DNA of 64,000 nt from Hydrogenophaga intermedia (GTDB lineage Bacteria; Pseudomonadota; Gammaproteobacteria; Burkholderiales; Burkholderiaceae_C): NCBI RefSeq assembly GCF_023715105.1, contig NZ_JAMBNO010000012.1, forward strand, positions 113,042-177,041, given 5' to 3'. The position numbers and the translations under genes are program-made. Positions 39,063 to 48,457 of the stretch are shown piece by piece; position 1 is the first letter of the stretch; each line of letters begins with the position of its first letter. A model generated the notes under the pieces. The model was given only the letters and a program-made list of their open reading frames with translations, searched no databases and was not told the origin of the DNA.

Positions 39063-41852
39063 TCAATGTGCCTTGTCCCAGTTCGGGCCGACGCCGATCT
39101 CGGCCAGCAGCGGCACCTTGAGCTCGGCCACGCCAGCCATCAGGCGCGGCACCTCGGCGCGCACCCAGTCCACCTCGTCCTCGGGCACCTCGAACACCAG
39201 TTCGTCGTGCACCTGCATGATCATCTTCGTGGCCTTGCGCTGCGTGTCGAGCGCCTTCTGCACCGCCACCATGCTGAGTTTGATGAGGTCAGCCGCCGTG
39301 CCCTGCATGGGCGCGTTGATGGCGGCGCGCTCGGCACCGCCGCGGCGCGGGCCGTTGGGGCTGTTGATCTCGGGCAGGTACAGGCGGCGGCCGAACACCG
39401 TCTCCACATAGCCCTTGCTCTTGGCGCTCTGGCGCGTGTCGTCCATGTAGCGCTTCACGCCCTCGAAGCGCTCGAAGTAACGCTGGATGTAGTTCTTCGC
39501 CGCCGTGTTGTCGATGCCCAGCGCCTTGGCAAGGCCAAAGGCGCTCATGCCGTAGATGAGGCCGAAGTTGATGACCTTGGCGTAGCGCCGCTGCTCGCTG
39601 CTGACCTGCGCCACCTCGACGCCGAACACCTCGGCCGCGGTGGCGCGGTGCACGTCCTGCCCTTCGTGGAAGGCGCGCAGCAGGGCCGCGTCCTCGCTGA
39701 TGTGGGCCATGATGCGCAGCTCGATCTGCGAGTAGTCGGCGCTGGCGATCACGTGGCCCGCGGGGGCCACGAAGGCCTCGCGCACGCGCCGGCCCTCGGG
39801 TGTGCGGATGGGGATGTTCTGCAGGTTCGGGTCGTTGCTGGAGAGGCGGCCCGTCACAGCCACGGCCTGCGCGTAGTGCGTGTGCACGCGGCCGGTGCGC
39901 GGCAGCGCCATCTGCGCGAGCTTGTCGGTGTAGGTGCCCTTGAGCTTCGAGAGGCTGCGGTGCTCGAGGATCTTCGCCGGTAGCGGGTAGTCCTCGGCGA
40001 GTTTTTCCAGCACTTCTTCATCGGTGCTGCGCGCGCCGGTGGCAGTCTTCTTGATGACGGGCAGGCCGAGCTTGTCGAAGAAGATTTCCCCGAGCTGCTT
40101 GGGACTGCCCAGGTTGAAAGGCTGGCCCGCGATGGCATAGGCCTCCTGCTCCAGCGCCACGATGCGCTGGCCGAGTTCGTGGCTTTGCGCGGCCAGCGTG
40201 GGGCCGTCGATCAGCACGCCGTTGCGCTCGATGCGGTAGAGCGTCTCGCTGCTCTGCATTTCGAGTTCGTAGATGAAGCGCAACTTGTCATCGGCCTGCA
40301 GCCGCGGCCACAGCACGCGGTGCACGTCCAGCGTCTGGTCGCTGTCCTCGCACGAATACTCGGCGGCCTTGGCCACATCCACCTGCGCGAACGGGATCTG
40401 GTGCGCACCCTTGCCGCACAGGTCCTCGTAGCTGATGCCCTTGCGCCCGGTGTGGCGCTCGGCCAGGCTCTCCAGGCTGTGCGGCTTGTGCACCTCGAGC
40501 ACGTAGCTCTGCAGCATGGTGTCGTGCGCGTAGCCCTGCACCTCGATGCCGTGGTTGGCGAACACGTGGCGGTCGTACTTGATGTGCTGGCCGAGCTTGG
40601 CCTTTGTCGCGTCTTCCAGCCAGGGCTTGAGCTTCGCGAGCACCTCGTCGAACGGCAACTGGGTTGGCGCGTCCGGGCCGGCGTGGCGCAGCGGGATGTA
40701 GGCCGCCTCGCCCGGCGTCACGCTGAAGGAGATGCCCACGATCTGGGCCACCATCTCGTCGAGCGAAGTGGTTTCGGTGTCGATCGCGGTGAGTTCGGCA
40801 GCGTCGATGCGCGCGAGCCAGGTGTCGAAAGCGTCCCAGGTCAGGATGGTGTCGTACTTCAGTTCGTTGCGCGGCGCAGCTGGCGCCGGCGCATCGTCGA
40901 ACAGCCCCTCGGTCACGCCCGGCGGCACGGCGGTGGAACCACCGGTCACCGGCGCTTCCTTGCCCGCAGCCGCGCGCGCCGCGAGCGACTTGAAGCCGTA
41001 CTGCTCGTAGAAAGCGTGCAGCGCGTCGTGGTCGGGCTCGCCCATCTTCACCGCGTCCAGCGCGGGCAGGCCGGGCACGAAGCCGTTCAGATCGCAATCG
41101 GTCTTGATGGTGAGCAGTTGGCGCCCGGTGGGCAGCCACTCCAGCGCCTTGCGCAGGTTCTCGCCCGCCACGCCTTTGATCTCGCCCGCGCGCGCCACCA
41201 GCGCATCGAGCGAGCCATATTCCATGAGCCACTTGGCGGCCGTCTTGGGGCCCACCTTTTCCACGCCGGGCACGTTGTCCACCGCGTCGCCCACCAGGGT
41301 CTGGTAGTCCACCATCAGGTGCGCGGGCACGCCGAACTCGGCCTGCACGCCCGCGAGGTCGCGGCGCTTGCCGCTCATGGTGTCGATGATGGCGATGTGC
41401 TCGTTGACGAGCTGCGCGAGGTCCTTGTCGCCGCTGCTGATGATGACGTCGATGCCTTGTTCGGCCGCGGTGCGCGCAAGCGTGCCGATCACGTCGTCGG
41501 CCTCGACACCTGGCACGTCGAGCACCGGCAGGCCCATCAGGCGCACCACCTCGTGGATCGGCGGAATCTGCGCGCGCAGGTCGTCGGGCATGGGGCTGCG
41601 GTGCGCCTTGTAGTCGGCGTAGATCGCGTCGCGGAAGGTCGGGCCCGAGGCGTCGAACACGCAGGCCGCGTACAGCGCCGGAACCTCCTTCTTGAGGCTC
41701 TGGATCATGTTGATCATGCCGCGGATGGCGCCGGTGGCCGGGCTGGTGGGGTCGCCGGGCACGGCCCGCAGGTCGGGCATGGCGTGATAGGCGCGGTAGA
41801 GGTAGCTCGATCCGTCGATCAGCAGCAGGGTGCGGGCGGGGTCCTGGGTCAT
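39063..41852 (-). CDS. polA: DNA polymerase I
   Basis: A 929-residue repair and Okazaki-fragment polymerase with all three domains: 5'-3' nuclease (about 1-300; LLLIDGSSYLYRAYHA, VEADDVIGTLA), 3'-5' exonuclease with an intact DxE (AIDTETTSLDE), and the family A polymerase (SADYSQIELRIMAH, RRYAKVINFGLIYGMSAFGLA, MQVHDELVFEVP). The start at 41852 matches the family N-terminus. A reverse CACAAT box lies 7 nt before it with no Shine-Dalgarno, predicting a leaderless message. It diverges from the DUF2782 gene, a common neighbour in Burkholderiales. Confidence 0.96.
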   Translation of the reverse strand: MTQDPARTLLLIDGSSYLYRAYHAMPDLRAVPGDPTSPATGAIRGMINMIQSLKKEVPALYAACVFDASGPTFRDAIYADYKAHRSPMPDDLRAQIPPIHEVVRLMGLPVLDVPGVEADDVIGTLARTAAEQGIDVIISSGDKDLAQLVNEHIAIIDTMSGKRRDLAGVQAEFGVPAHLMVDYQTLVGDAVDNVPGVEKVGPKTAAKWLMEYGSLDALVARAGEIKGVAGENLRKALEWLPTGRQLLTIKTDCDLNGFVPGLPALDAVKMGEPDHDALHAFYEQYGFKSLAARAAAGKEAPVTGGSTAVPPGVTEGLFDDAPAPAAPRNELKYDTILTWDAFDTWLARIDAAELTAIDTETTSLDEMVAQIVGISFSVTPGEAAYIPLRHAGPDAPTQLPFDEVLAKLKPWLEDATKAKLGQHIKYDRHVFANHGIEVQGYAHDTMLQSYVLEVHKPHSLESLAERHTGRKGISYEDLCGKGAHQIPFAQVDVAKAAEYSCEDSDQTLDVHRVLWPRLQADDKLRFIYELEMQSSETLYRIERNGVLIDGPTLAAQSHELGQRIVALEQEAYAIAGQPFNLGSPKQLGEIFFDKLGLPVIKKTATGARSTDEEVLEKLAEDYPLPAKILEHRSLSKLKGTYTDKLAQMALPRTGRVHTHYAQAVAVTGRLSSNDPNLQNIPIRTPEGRRVREAFVAPAGHVIASADYSQIELRIMAHISEDAALLRAFHEGQDVHRATAAEVFGVEVAQVSSEQRRYAKVINFGLIYGMSAFGLAKALGIDNTAAKNYIQRYFERFEGVKRYMDDTRQSAKSKGYVETVFGRRLYLPEINSPNGPRRGGAERAAINAPMQGTAADLIKLSMVAVQKALDTQRKATKMIMQVHDELVFEVPEDEVDWVRAEVPRLMAGVAELKVPLLAEIGVGPNWDKAH

Positions 41853-41859
41853 GCCGCCA

Positions 41860-41865
41860 ATTGTG
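41860..41865 (-). promoter_or_regulatory. Candidate leaderless -10 box of polA
   Basis: Reverse CACAAT followed by seven bases and the polA ATG. Confidence 0.45.
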
Positions 41866-41906
41866 AGGGAAGGCCCCGTGGCGGCGCCGGGTCCGGGGGC
41901 GCTGCC

Positions 41907-41912
41907 TACAAT
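41907..41912 (+). promoter_or_regulatory. Candidate leaderless -10 box of the DUF2782 gene
   Basis: TACAAT, six bases, then the ATG at 41919. The divergent polA box is 41 bp away, so the two polymerase sites nearly overlap. Confidence 0.5.
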
Positions 41913-41918
41913 CGGGCC

Positions 41919-42242
41919 ATGTGCCGCCTTCCCTCGCCCTTGCTGACCCTGCTCGCCATGCTGGCGGTCACGGGCGCTGCCGCCCAGACGCCCCCGCCGG
42001 AGACCGTGCCGCTGCAGCGCGGCCCGGGCGATCGCATTGAACGCATCACCACCGAAGACGCGCTCACCCGCGTCGACGAAGTGCGGGTGGACGGCCAGAC
42101 GCAGTCCATCCAGGTGCAGCCGAAAAACGGCGCGCCGGCCTACCAGATCCAGCCGCTGGCGCCAGGCCAGACGCCGGGCGCGTCCGCCGGCCGGCCCGCG
42201 GGCAACGCCGGTCGCAGCAGTTGGCGTGTCCTCGACTTCTGA
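41919..42242 (+). CDS. DUF2782 family exported protein
   Basis: A 107-residue protein with an N-terminal signal peptide (LLTLLAMLAVTGAAAQ, cleavage likely after residue 22) and a small periplasmic domain: the segment PGDRIERITTEDALTRVDEVRVDGQT followed by a proline/glycine-rich linker and a WRVLDF end, the DUF2782 pattern. Function unknown. It sits between polA and thrB as in many Burkholderiales and stops 25 bp before the thrB ATG. Confidence 0.85.
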   Translation: MCRLPSPLLTLLAMLAVTGAAAQTPPPETVPLQRGPGDRIERITTEDALTRVDEVRVDGQTQSIQVQPKNGAPAYQIQPLAPGQTPGASAGRPAGNAGRSSWRVLDF

Positions 42243-42267
42243 CCCCGCACACGGACCCTCATCCTTC

Positions 42268-43263
42268 ATGGCCGTCTACACCGAGGTGCCCTTCGCCGAA
42301 GCCGCCGCCCTGCTCGAACGCCTGAACCTGGGCACCCTCACCGAGCTGCGCGGCATCCAGGGTGGTATCGAAAACACCAACTATTTCGTCACCAGCGAGC
42401 GCGACGGTGCCACCGTGGAACACGTGCTCACGGTGTTCGAGCGCCTGGGTTTCGAGCAACTGCCGTTCTACCTGCACCTCATGAAGCACCTGGCCACGCA
42501 TGGCGTGCCGGTGCCCGAGCCCGCAGCCGACGCGAAAGGCGAGATCCTGCACACCGTGCAGGGCAAACCCGCTGCCGTGGTGGACAAACTGCGCGGGCGC
42601 AGCGAGCTGGCCCCGGGTCTGGCGCACTGCGAGGCGGTGGGCGCGATGCTCGCGCGCCTGCACCTCGTGGGGCGCGAGTTCGAACGCCGCCAACCCAACC
42701 TGCGTGGCCTGCCGTGGTGGAACGAGACCGTGCCCGTGGTACTGCCCTTCCTCACGCCCGCACAGGCCGCGCTGCTGCAGGCCGAACTGGCCTACCAGAA
42801 CCACATCGCCGCCGGCAGTGCGTACCAGGCTCTGCCGCGTGGCCCGATCCACGCCGACCTGTTCCGCGACAACGTGATGTTCGAGGGCAGCGAGCTCACC
42901 GGCGTGTTCGACTTCTACTTCGCCGGTGTCGACACCTGGCTGTTCGACCTCGCCGTGTGCCTGAACGACTGGTGCGTGGTGCACGGCGGCGAACGCGATG
43001 GTCAACCGGTGGACGAACTGCAGCGTGCGCTGCTCGGCGCCTACGAGGCCGTGCGCCCCCTCGCCGCCGCCGAGCGTGCGCTTTTGCCCGCGATGCTGCG
43101 CGCCGGCGCGCTGCGCTTCTGGCTCTCGCGCCTGTGGGACCTGCACCTGCCGCGCGAGGCCGCATTGCTGCAGGCACACGATCCGGCGCACTTCGAGCGC
43201 GTGCTGCGCGCGCGGCTGCCGCATTGCAGCGCGCACGCGCGTGTCGAAGCGGAGCTGGCATGA
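42268..43263 (+). CDS. thrB: Homoserine kinase (choline-kinase-fold type)
   Basis: A 331-residue homoserine kinase of the aminoglycoside-phosphotransferase fold, the proteobacterial alternative to the GHMP-type ThrB; it makes O-phosphohomoserine for threonine. It begins MAVYTEVPFAEAAALLERL, with GGIENTNYFV for nucleotide binding, the catalytic loop HADLFRDN and the metal site DFYFAG. Length equals the family norm. No Shine-Dalgarno stands out at the ATG. The stop overlaps the next gene's start (ATGA). Confidence 0.92.
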   Translation: MAVYTEVPFAEAAALLERLNLGTLTELRGIQGGIENTNYFVTSERDGATVEHVLTVFERLGFEQLPFYLHLMKHLATHGVPVPEPAADAKGEILHTVQGKPAAVVDKLRGRSELAPGLAHCEAVGAMLARLHLVGREFERRQPNLRGLPWWNETVPVVLPFLTPAQAALLQAELAYQNHIAAGSAYQALPRGPIHADLFRDNVMFEGSELTGVFDFYFAGVDTWLFDLAVCLNDWCVVHGGERDGQPVDELQRALLGAYEAVRPLAAAERALLPAMLRAGALRFWLSRLWDLHLPREAALLQAHDPAHFERVLRARLPHCSAHARVEAELA

Positions 43264-44066
43264 GGCTGCACGTCAATCCCGCCACCACCGGTTGGCTCTG
43301 GGTCAAGGCGGGCGTGCGCACCTTCTGGCGCCAGCCACTGGCCATGTCGGGCCTGTTCTTCATGTTCATGGTGGTGGTATCGCTGCTGTCCATGCTGCCG
43401 ATGGTGGGCACGGCCGTGGCCATAGCCCTGGTACCGGCTGCCACGCTGGGCCTCATGGCCGCCACACGCGAAGCCGACCAGGGGCGCTTTCCCATGCCGT
43501 CGGTGCTGGTGACGGCCTTTCGCGGTGGTCCGGCGCGCCGCCAGGCCATGCTGGTGCTGGGCGGTCTGTATGCGGTGAGCCTGCTGCTGGTGATCACCGT
43601 CTCCAGCCTGTTCATGGGCGACATCCCCGCACCCGTGCCCGACGGCACCGAGGTGAGCGCCGAGGCCATGAGCGCCGCCATGAACCGCCCCGGCGTGTGG
43701 ATCGCCATGCTGCTCTACCTGCCGGTGATGATGGCCTTCTGGCACGCACCGCCGCTGGTGTTCTGGCACGGCGTCAAGCCGGCCAAGAGCCTGTTCTTCA
43801 GCCTCGTGGCCTGCTGGGGCAACAAGGGTGCGCTGCTGGTCTTCACCCTGGGCTGGGTGTGCGTGTTCATCGTCGTGGGCGTCGCACTCGGTGCGCTGGG
43901 CTCACTGCTCGGCGGTCCGCAGGCCATGCAGGTGGTGCTCTACCCGATCGTGCTGTTCATGGCCTCGATGTTCCACACCTCGCTCTGGTTCACCTTCCGC
44001 GACAGCTTCCGCTTCGATGACGTGCTGCCAGACGCCGAAGCACCAACTGCCGACGAGCAGACCTGA
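43260..44066 (+). CDS. BPSS1780 family membrane protein
   Basis: A 268-residue inner-membrane protein with about six hydrophobic segments, beginning MRLHVNPATTGWLWVKAGVRTF. The recurrent aromatic motifs MAFWHAPPLVFWH and SLWFTFRDSF are typical of this Burkholderiales family, for which no function is established. It overlaps thrB by four bases and so is translationally coupled to it. The last residues are acidic and cytoplasmic. Confidence 0.85.
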   Translation: MRLHVNPATTGWLWVKAGVRTFWRQPLAMSGLFFMFMVVVSLLSMLPMVGTAVAIALVPAATLGLMAATREADQGRFPMPSVLVTAFRGGPARRQAMLVLGGLYAVSLLLVITVSSLFMGDIPAPVPDGTEVSAEAMSAAMNRPGVWIAMLLYLPVMMAFWHAPPLVFWHGVKPAKSLFFSLVACWGNKGALLVFTLGWVCVFIVVGVALGALGSLLGGPQAMQVVLYPIVLFMASMFHTSLWFTFRDSFRFDDVLPDAEAPTADEQT

Positions 44067-44107
44067 TCGCCCGCTGCGCGAGCGCACGAACGTTGCGCCA
44101 TCCGAAA

Positions 44108-44125
44108 CCGTCACAAACCTTCCAT
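44108..44125 (+). promoter_or_regulatory. Candidate PhoB box upstream of phoX-1
   Basis: CCGTCAC-AAAC-CTTCCAT, two 7-bp half-sites separated by 4 bp, each matching five of seven bases of CTGTCAT. A further CCGTCCATCAC follows at 44139. A TTAAAC at 44131 is placed where a -10 box would be expected. Confidence 0.45.
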
Positions 44126-44194
44126 CACCGTTAAACAACCGTCCATCACGCTTCGCTCCGGGTTTCCCACAAACCACCTCTGGAGCACACAAGC

Positions 44195-46297
44195 ATGTCC
44201 GACACCTTGCGAGACGACGACGGCGTCTCGAACCCCTCCCGCAACCCCCACCTGACCGAGCTGGTCGACCGCGCCATCGCGCGCATGCCCAGCCGCCGCA
44301 CGCTGCTCAAGGCCGGCCTGGGCGCGGCGGCCATTCCCTTCCTCGGTGGCCTGGCCGCCTGCGGCGGCGGTGGCGACGACCCTGCGCCCACCACGCCGGC
44401 CGCACCGGGTGAGCAGATGCTGGGCTTCGAGGCCGTGCCGACCAGCAGCGGCGATACCGTGGTGGTACCGACGGGTTACGTGGCCACGGCCTTCCTGCCG
44501 TGGGGCACACCGCTGCTGGCCGGCGCGCCCGCCTTCGCGGCCGATGCTTCCAACACCGCGGCCGACCAGGAACTGCAGGTCGGCGACAACCACGACGGCA
44601 TGGCGTTCTTCGGCTTCAACGCCGGGGGCAACGGGTTCGGCGATCGCAGCGATGAAGGCCTGCTGGTGTTCAACCACGAGTACATCAACCCCGAGTACTT
44701 CTACCAGCCCGATACCGACCCCGCCGAATGGCTGCTGCCCTTCACGCTCGAGAAGGCGAAGAAGGGCCAGGCCGGTCACGGCGCGAGCGTGGCGCACGTG
44801 CGCCGCAACGCTGCGGGTGAGTGGTCGCTGGTGGCGGGTTCGCCCTACAACCGCCGCATCCACGGCAACACGCCGATGGACATCCAGGGCCCGGCGCGTG
44901 GCCATGCGCTGGTGCAGACCACCGATGACCCCGCCGGCACCACGGTGCTGGGCATGCTCAACAACTGCGGCAACGGCCGCACGCCCTGGGGCACCTTCCT
45001 CACCTGCGAAGAGAACTTCAACGGCTACTTCGGCTCCACCGACGCCGGCTTCACGCGCAACACGCTCGAGGCGCGCTACGGCCTGACCACGGGCGGCTTC
45101 GGCTACCTGTGGCACACGGTGGACCCGCGCTTCGACATGTCGGTCAACCGCAACGAGCCCAACCGCTTCGGCTACATCGTCGAGATCGACCCGTTCGCCC
45201 CCACCAGCCAGCCCGTCAAGCGCACCGCACTGGGCCGCTTCAAGCACGAGAACGCCGAACTCGTGGTGGCGCCCAACGGCAAGGTCGTGGTGTACATGGG
45301 CTGCGACGAGGTGAACGAGTACATCTACAAGTTCGTCTCCAACGGCACCTTCGACGCCAGCAACCCCACCAGCGCCGCCAACCGCGACCTGCTCGCCGAC
45401 GGCACCCTCTACGTCGCACGCTTCGACGCCGGCACCACTGCCGGCGACCGCATGGGGACGGGCGTCTGGATTCCGCTGGTGTTCGGCCAGAACGGTCTGG
45501 ACGCCGGCAACGGGTGGACCAGCCAGGCCGACATCGCCATCCGCACGCGCCAGGCAGCCGACCGCGTGGGCGCCACCATGATGGACCGCCCGGAGTGGGT
45601 CAGCGCCAACCCCACCAAACCGGGTGAGGTGATGATCACCTGCACGAACAACAGCCGTCGCGGCACGACGACCGCGTCGAGCAACGCGGCCGACGGCACC
45701 ACCGCCGCAGGCGCGGCGCGGCCACCGGTGGACGAGGCCAACCCGCGCGCCGTCAACTCGTGGGGCCACATCGTGCGCTGGAACGAAACCGGCGGGGACG
45801 CCACCGCGCTCACCTTCGACTGGGACATCTTCCTGCTCGCGGGGCAGCCTTCGAACGCAGGCCTGCCCAACGCGCCCAGCAGCAACATCAACGCCGACAA
45901 CCTGTTCAACAGCCCGGACGGCCTGGCCTTCGACAGCTTCGGCCGGCTGTGGATCCAGACCGACGGCAACTTCAGCAACAGCGGCAACTTCACGGGCAAC
46001 GGCAACAACCAGATGCTGGCTGCCGACCCGACGACCAAGGAAGTGCGCCGCTTCCTCGTTGGCCCGTCGGGCTGTGAAGTCACCGGCATCACCTGGACGC
46101 CGGACCGTCGCACCATGTTCGTCAACATCCAGCACCCGGGCGAGATGAGCAGCCACCCGCGGCGTCCCGCGGGCTATGGCGACAACGACATCGCACGCGA
46201 CCCGACCGCCTTTTCCACCTGGCCCACGGCCGGCATCCGCCCGCGCTCGGCGGTGGTGGTGGTGCGCCGCACCGACGGCGGCGTGATCGGGGGCTGA
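44195..46297 (+). CDS. phoX: PhoX family alkaline phosphatase
   Basis: A 700-residue phosphatase of the PhoX (DUF839) family, Tat-exported, Ca/Fe-dependent enzymes that release phosphate from organic esters outside the cytoplasm. The signal region is SRRTLLKAGLGAAAIPFLGG, followed by an AAC that could act as a lipobox. PhoX marks: NHEYIN, NCGNGRTPWGTFLTCEENF, KRTALGRFKHENAE, MGCDEVNEYIYKFV, NSPDGLAFD and GCEVTGITWTPD. A GGAG site precedes the ATG. The upstream Pho-box-like repeats suggest induction by phosphate limitation. A second, clearly related copy lies at 51437. Confidence 0.9.
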   Translation: MSDTLRDDDGVSNPSRNPHLTELVDRAIARMPSRRTLLKAGLGAAAIPFLGGLAACGGGGDDPAPTTPAAPGEQMLGFEAVPTSSGDTVVVPTGYVATAFLPWGTPLLAGAPAFAADASNTAADQELQVGDNHDGMAFFGFNAGGNGFGDRSDEGLLVFNHEYINPEYFYQPDTDPAEWLLPFTLEKAKKGQAGHGASVAHVRRNAAGEWSLVAGSPYNRRIHGNTPMDIQGPARGHALVQTTDDPAGTTVLGMLNNCGNGRTPWGTFLTCEENFNGYFGSTDAGFTRNTLEARYGLTTGGFGYLWHTVDPRFDMSVNRNEPNRFGYIVEIDPFAPTSQPVKRTALGRFKHENAELVVAPNGKVVVYMGCDEVNEYIYKFVSNGTFDASNPTSAANRDLLADGTLYVARFDAGTTAGDRMGTGVWIPLVFGQNGLDAGNGWTSQADIAIRTRQAADRVGATMMDRPEWVSANPTKPGEVMITCTNNSRRGTTTASSNAADGTTAAGAARPPVDEANPRAVNSWGHIVRWNETGGDATALTFDWDIFLLAGQPSNAGLPNAPSSNINADNLFNSPDGLAFDSFGRLWIQTDGNFSNSGNFTGNGNNQMLAADPTTKEVRRFLVGPSGCEVTGITWTPDRRTMFVNIQHPGEMSSHPRRPAGYGDNDIARDPTAFSTWPTAGIRPRSAVVVVRRTDGGVIGG

Positions 46298-46341
46298 CCC
46301 CCGCAGCGCCTTCGGCGCTTCCCCGTTGCCGGGGATGACAC

Positions 46342-46369
46342 CCGCGGACCGGCAGTGCCGGATCCGCGG
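46342..46369. terminator. Long hairpin between phoX-1 and the glycosyltransferase gene
   Basis: CCGCGGACCGGCA, loop G, TGCCGGATCCGCGG: a 13-bp stem with one bulged A, between two convergent genes. Smaller hairpins (AGCGCC-TTC-GGCGCT and CCCCG-TTGC-CGGGG) precede it at 46306-46334. Together they probably end transcription from both sides. Confidence 0.6.
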
Positions 46370-46396
46370 TGTCTCGCAGGCGGCGCGGGCCAGCGC

Positions 46397-47629
46397 TCAG
46401 GTCACCAGCGAATGCCGTAGAACGTCCGCACCACCGCCTTGCCACCCGCTGGTGCGCAGGAAGATGTCTTCCACCTGCTGCGCGATCTGCTGCCAGTCAA
46501 GCTGCGCCACCTGGCTGCGTGCGCGTGCGGCGGCGCTGCGCACCAGCGCAGGCTCACGCGCGAGCAGCGCGGCCTGCTGCACGAAACCGTCGGCATCGTC
46601 CACCGGAAGCAGCCAGCCGTTGTGGCCGTGGCGCACCCAGTCGCCCGCAGCGGCGGTGTCGAACGCCAGCACCGGCAAGCCGCTGGCCAGCGCCTCGATG
46701 GTGACGTTGCCGAAGGTTTCGGTGAGGCTGGCGAAGGCGAACAGGTCGGCGCTTGCGAAATGCGCGGCCAGATCCTCGCCGCGGCGCATGCCGGCGAACA
46801 CCGCATCGGGGCAGCGCTGTTGCAGCGCCGCGCGCTGCGGGCCATCGCCAACGAACACCAGGCGCACGGCAGTGCCGCCGGCACGCATCGCCTCGTAGGC
46901 GCGCAGCGTCACGTCAGGGTTCTTCTCGGGCGCCAACCTGCCCACGACCACGATGACCAGCGTGTCATCGGTGGCGCCCCAGCTGGACCGCAAGGCGGCG
47001 CTGCGCCGCGCGGGGCTGAACAGCTGTGTGTCCACGCCGCGGGCCACCACTTGGACGTTCTGGAATCCGATGGCCTGCAGCTCGGCGCGCAGTGCCTGCG
47101 TGGGCACCATGGTGCAGCGCGTGAGGTTGTGAAACTTGCGCAGGTAGGCCGCGATGGGCGTCTTCAACCAGCCCACACCGTAGTGCTGGCTGTAGGCATG
47201 GAAGTTGGTGCGAAAGTCCGACGTCACGGGCAAGCGCAGACGCCGCGCGGCCTGCAGCGCCGACCAGCCCAGCGGCCCTTCGGTGGCGATGTGCACCAGG
47301 TCGGGCCGGTGCAGCGTCCACGCGCGCACCAGTGCGCCCTTGCCCGGCAGGCCGAGCTTGAGCTCCGGGTAACGCGGTATCGGCATGCCGCGCATGAGCA
47401 ACTCCTCGAAGCCCGGGTCGCTGCGCGCTTCCTCGGTGCGCGCCTGGCGCGGCCGGATGAGTTGCACCTGGTGGTTGCGCGCGCACAGGCCTTGCACCAG
47501 GCGCGAGAGCGTGAGGGCCACGCCATTGATCTCGGGCGGCCAGGTCTCGGTGACGACCGACAGCCGCAGCGATGGCCGCGCCGCCAGAAATTCCTCGACC
47601 AGGATGGGATCGGTGTCGGCACTGCTCAT
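46397..47629 (-). CDS. GT4 family glycosyltransferase (MgtA/SqdX-like)
   Basis: A 410-residue GT-B glycosyltransferase. The N-terminal acceptor domain starts SVVTETWPPEINGVALTLSR, a stretch typical of lipid mannosyl-, glucuronosyl- and sulfoquinovosyl-transferases such as MgtA and SqdX. The donor domain has VVGRLAPEKNPDVTLRAYEAM and the EX7E motif in ETFGNVTIEALASG. Such enzymes make glycolipids, in several bacteria as replacements for phospholipids under phosphate shortage; that role here is inferred from neighbours and from a weak reverse-strand Pho-box-like repeat at 47652. It has no membrane segment or clear ribosome site. Confidence 0.85.
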   Translation of the reverse strand: MSSADTDPILVEEFLAARPSLRLSVVTETWPPEINGVALTLSRLVQGLCARNHQVQLIRPRQARTEEARSDPGFEELLMRGMPIPRYPELKLGLPGKGALVRAWTLHRPDLVHIATEGPLGWSALQAARRLRLPVTSDFRTNFHAYSQHYGVGWLKTPIAAYLRKFHNLTRCTMVPTQALRAELQAIGFQNVQVVARGVDTQLFSPARRSAALRSSWGATDDTLVIVVVGRLAPEKNPDVTLRAYEAMRAGGTAVRLVFVGDGPQRAALQQRCPDAVFAGMRRGEDLAAHFASADLFAFASLTETFGNVTIEALASGLPVLAFDTAAAGDWVRHGHNGWLLPVDDADGFVQQAALLAREPALVRSAAARARSQVAQLDWQQIAQQVEDIFLRTSGWQGGGADVLRHSLVT

Positions 47630-47651
47630 ACCGGCATGCTCGGCGCGCTTC

Positions 47652-47669
47652 GCAACAGCTTCGTGACAG
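47652..47669 (-). promoter_or_regulatory. Weak PhoB-box-like repeat upstream of the glycosyltransferase gene
   Basis: Reverse-strand CTGTCAC-GAAG-CTGTTGC. The first half-site matches six of seven bases of CTGTCAT, the second four. It is only 22 nt from the annotated ATG, leaving little room for a -10 box and leader, so the start or the site may be wrong. Confidence 0.3.
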
Positions 47670-47717
47670 CACGACGCGGCGATGACGAACCTGTGCCGTT
47701 GCGGTGACGTTGGCGCG

Positions 47718-47735
47718 TTGTCACCACGCTTTCAC
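47718..47735 (+). promoter_or_regulatory. Candidate PhoB box upstream of the 47.8-kb membrane gene
   Basis: TTGTCAC-CACG-CTTTCAC. The second half-site is identical to that of the phoX-2 box at 51372-51389, and both share TGTCA in the first half-site with 11-bp phasing. Confidence 0.45.
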
Positions 47736-47799
47736 AGGCCCGCACGACGATCCGCCGCATTCGCCTTCCTCCCGCCACCCTGACGACGGAGTACCCGCC

Positions 47800-48402
47800 T
47801 TGAAAGACTTCTTCAATGCCCTGCAGACCCAACGCTGGGACGACCACCGCTACTACCACCACAGCCGGATCAACCAGTCGCTGCACCTGCTGAGTGCGGT
47901 GAGCTTCGTGGTGGCTTACGTGATGCTGTGGTTCGATCCGGTGGTGGCCGCGCTGATCGCCTGGCTGGTGTCGATGACCTCGCGCCAGGCTGGCCACTTC
48001 TTCTTCGAGCCCAAGGGTTACGACCACGTGAACCAGGCCACGCACGAATACAAGGAAGAGATCAAGGTGGGCTACAACCTGCAACGCAAGGTGGTGCTGA
48101 TGAGCCTGTGGGCGTTGGCACCGGCGCTGGTGTGGATCGACCCGACGGTGCTGGGCCTGTTCGAGCCGCACCACGACAACGTGGGCTACATCCGCCACGT
48201 GGGCACGCTGTGGCTGGGGCTGGGCATCGGCGGCTTGCTGTTCCGCACCATTCACCTGTTCTTCCTGCAGGACATCCAGACCGGCCTGGTGTGGGCTACC
48301 AAGATCCTCACCGACCCGTTCCACGACATCAAGCTGTACCACCGGGCGCCGCTGTATCTGCTCAAGGGGCAGCTCATTGATCCGGGCGTGGGGCATCGTT
48401 GA
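47800..48402 (+). CDS. Small polytopic membrane protein, Mpo1/DUF962-like
   Basis: A 200-residue membrane protein with four to five hydrophobic segments. It starts at TTG (giving MKDFFNALQTQRW), chosen because ACGGAG lies eight bases upstream. Conserved-looking polar marks are RYYHHSRINQSLHLLSA near the start, SRQAGHFFFEPKGYDHVN after the second helix and FEPHHDN in a later loop. The INxxLH ... GHFFFE order resembles Mpo1-like (DUF962) proteins, some of which are fatty-acid oxygenases; this is a tentative link. It is divergent from the glycosyltransferase and has a Pho-box-like site upstream. Confidence 0.7.
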   Translation: MKDFFNALQTQRWDDHRYYHHSRINQSLHLLSAVSFVVAYVMLWFDPVVAALIAWLVSMTSRQAGHFFFEPKGYDHVNQATHEYKEEIKVGYNLQRKVVLMSLWALAPALVWIDPTVLGLFEPHHDNVGYIRHVGTLWLGLGIGGLLFRTIHLFFLQDIQTGLVWATKILTDPFHDIKLYHRAPLYLLKGQLIDPGVGHR

Positions 48403-48457
48403 GGACTCGTCGCTCGAGGCGTCACGCTCGTTGCACCTCGCGCACGCTCGCGATCGC

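Noticed and set aside
40179..41918. N-terminal extension of the DUF2782 frame over polA
   Set aside because: The frame is open but antisense to polA; only the last 107 codons match a family and have a promoter box before an ATG.
44111..46156. Reverse 681-codon open frame opposite phoX-1, and the like opposite phoX-2 (51386-53620)
   Set aside because: Both are shadows of genuine PhoX genes and share no homology with known proteins.
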